A DNA stretch of 64,000 bases, from positions 124,001 to 188,000 of the forward strand of contig CAMPEQ010000006.1 of the NCBI GenBank assembly GCA_946803585.1, in the 5' to 3' direction. A program made the position numbers and the translations under genes. Positions 62,728 through 64,000 of the stretch are shown here, piece by piece. Under the pieces are notes generated by a model. It did not search any database, was not told the DNA's origin, and saw nothing but the letters and a program-made list of their open reading frames with translations. This DNA comes from an uncultured Actinomycetes bacterium. GTDB lineage: Bacteria; Actinomycetota; Actinomycetes; S36-B12; UBA10799. Within the stretch, counting starts at the first letter, position 1. Every line of letters starts with the position of its first letter.

Positions 62728-64000
62728 GTGGACCAACTCCCGCTCGATGTAGGGGAACCTACGCCAAAGAGTGGGCTGCGGACTTCGCGCGCAAAGAAGC
62801 CTGTTCCGCTCGCTGAGCTCAATCCGATCGCAGCCGTCGTCGTGGATGTCAACGTTCCCGATCTAGACAGACCATTTGATTACTTGGTGCCGGCGAAGTT
62901 TGCCGACAGCGCTGTACCGGGAACACGGGTCCGGGTTCGCTTTGCCGGTCGGCTAGTTGACGGATATGTTTTGGCGCGTCAACCTGAGTCTGATCACCAA
63001 GGTCGGCTATCTACGCTCAGCAAGGTTCTAGGTGGACCCGTGCTGACCGACGAGGTTGCACGGACAGCCCGGGCGGTCGCGGATCGCTACGCGGGAACGC
63101 TGTCGGAGGTGCTGCGAGACGCGATTCCACCACGCCATGCGACTGCAGAGAAAGCCTTCGCTGCGCAGGAGGGAGATAGCAAGGAACGACCCACTTCCGA
63201 AGATCCCGGCGACGCGGGATTCGCCCCGAGCACGGATGGCCACCTATCGCCAGTTTGGGCGTCCTACGAAGGCGCCGATCAGCTATCGCTCAGGCTAGCC
63301 GAGGGCACAACCGTCAGGGTGGGGTTGACCATAGCGGCTAGCGACGATCCCATCGAGATGCTCGCCGACTTAGTTTCGGCGGCACCCGGATCGGCGGTCG
63401 TCGTGGTTCCCGACGCTACGGATCTGTCGCGTTTTGAAACCGTATTCGCCCGCCGGTTCGGTGATGACTTGGCGATCCTGTCGGCAGCCGAATCGACAGC
63501 GCAGCGATACGAGCAGTTCCTCGAAGTCGTCACAGGACGCCGAACGATCGTTCTCGGTACTCGATCCGCGGTGTTCGCTCCAGTGGATCGTCTGCAACTG
63601 ATGGTGATCTGGGACGACGGTGACGATGCGCTCGTGGAGCCACGGGCTCCTGGCTGGCATGCCAGAGAAGTTGCAAGTATCCGCTCCCTTGGCACGGGCG
63701 CGTCGTTGGTCATCGCTGGCTATGCGCAAAGTGTGGAAACTGCGCGAATGGTCTCGCGTGACTGGCTAGTCCCGATCCAGGCTGATCGCATGCGCCGGCA
63801 ATCAGCAGCCCGAGTCCTCACCGCTGCGAATGCCGTAGGCGATGATCCCAGCGCCGCTTCCAGGCTTCCCCAGTTCGCTTGGCAGTGTGTGCGTCGTGGA
63901 CTACAGGACGGTCCCGTTCTTGTCCAAGTTGGTCGAGGCGGGTATATCCCAACCGTCGCGTGCCAACAGTGCCGAGTGATTGCTCGATGCCCGGAATGTT
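62728..64000 (+). CDS. priA: Primosomal protein N' (PriA helicase-like), 3'-truncated by window end
   Basis: Frame from GTG 62728: …PIAAVVVDVNVPDLDRPFDYLVPAKF…GTRVRVRFAGRLVDGYV… to Zn-binding CQQCRVIARCPEC at the window end; missing from the ORF track because it has no stop in the window. Confidence 0.9.
   Translation, partial: MDQLPLDVGEPTPKSGLRTSRAKKPVPLAELNPIAAVVVDVNVPDLDRPFDYLVPAKFADSAVPGTRVRVRFAGRLVDGYVLARQPESDHQGRLSTLSKVLGGPVLTDEVARTARAVADRYAGTLSEVLRDAIPPRHATAEKAFAAQEGDSKERPTSEDPGDAGFAPSTDGHLSPVWASYEGADQLSLRLAEGTTVRVGLTIAASDDPIEMLADLVSAAPGSAVVVVPDATDLSRFETVFARRFGDDLAILSAAESTAQRYEQFLEVVTGRRTIVLGTRSAVFAPVDRLQLMVIWDDGDDALVEPRAPGWHAREVASIRSLGTGASLVIAGYAQSVETARMVSRDWLVPIQADRMRRQSAARVLTAANAVGDDPSAASRLPQFAWQCVRRGLQDGPVLVQVGRGGYIPTVACQQCRVIARCPEC

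Noticed and set aside
1-64000. CRISPR arrays, transposases, integrases, prophage, toxin-antitoxin or defence islands
   Set aside because: No direct-repeat arrays, no recombinase/transposase-like ORFs and no compositional break were seen; gene content is core metabolism and cell division.
1-64000. tRNA/rRNA genes
   Set aside because: None recognised in the intergenic gaps by eye; a tRNAscan-SE run would be needed to exclude a divergent one.

Overview
This 64-kb window looks like a core housekeeping region of an actinobacterial (Actinomycetia-type) chromosome. Genes are dense, mostly on the + strand, and short overlaps between neighbours are common. In order it holds: (1) the end of the dcw cluster: ftsW-murG-murC-ftsQ, then an SSS transporter plus 2-TM protein, then ftsZ-pgeF-yggS-sepF-yggT; (2) ileS(-), a TraR/DksA protein, lspA, rluD, an acyl-CoA dehydrogenase(-) and dnaE; (3) hisD-C-B-orf52-H-priA(hisA)-F-I running into trpE, then trpC-B-A, with a two-component system and small membrane proteins in between; (4) a DsbA-like protein, lgt, gltB-gltD and pyk; (5) bldD(-), then pyrR-pyrB-pyrC-orf-carA-carB-pyrK-pyrD-pyrF, mIHF, gmk, rpoZ, coaBC, metK and the start of primosomal priA. 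I found no mobile element, CRISPR array, rRNA or tRNA. I do not see a clear large novel system. The observations most worth following up are small or regulatory: a near-consensus BldD box at the -35 of bldD next to a PyrR-type CNGNGA hairpin that sequesters the pyrR Shine-Dalgarno; a run of five short palindromes in the yggT/ileS gap, where divIVA would be expected but is missing; a repeated TANNNT-N6/7-RTG leaderless-promoter arrangement; an unannotated 33-aa basic ORF with an RBS just upstream of metK; coaBC apparently starting at CTG; and a transporter module between ftsQ and ftsZ. All assignments come from reading the sequence and recalling protein families; no database search was run.
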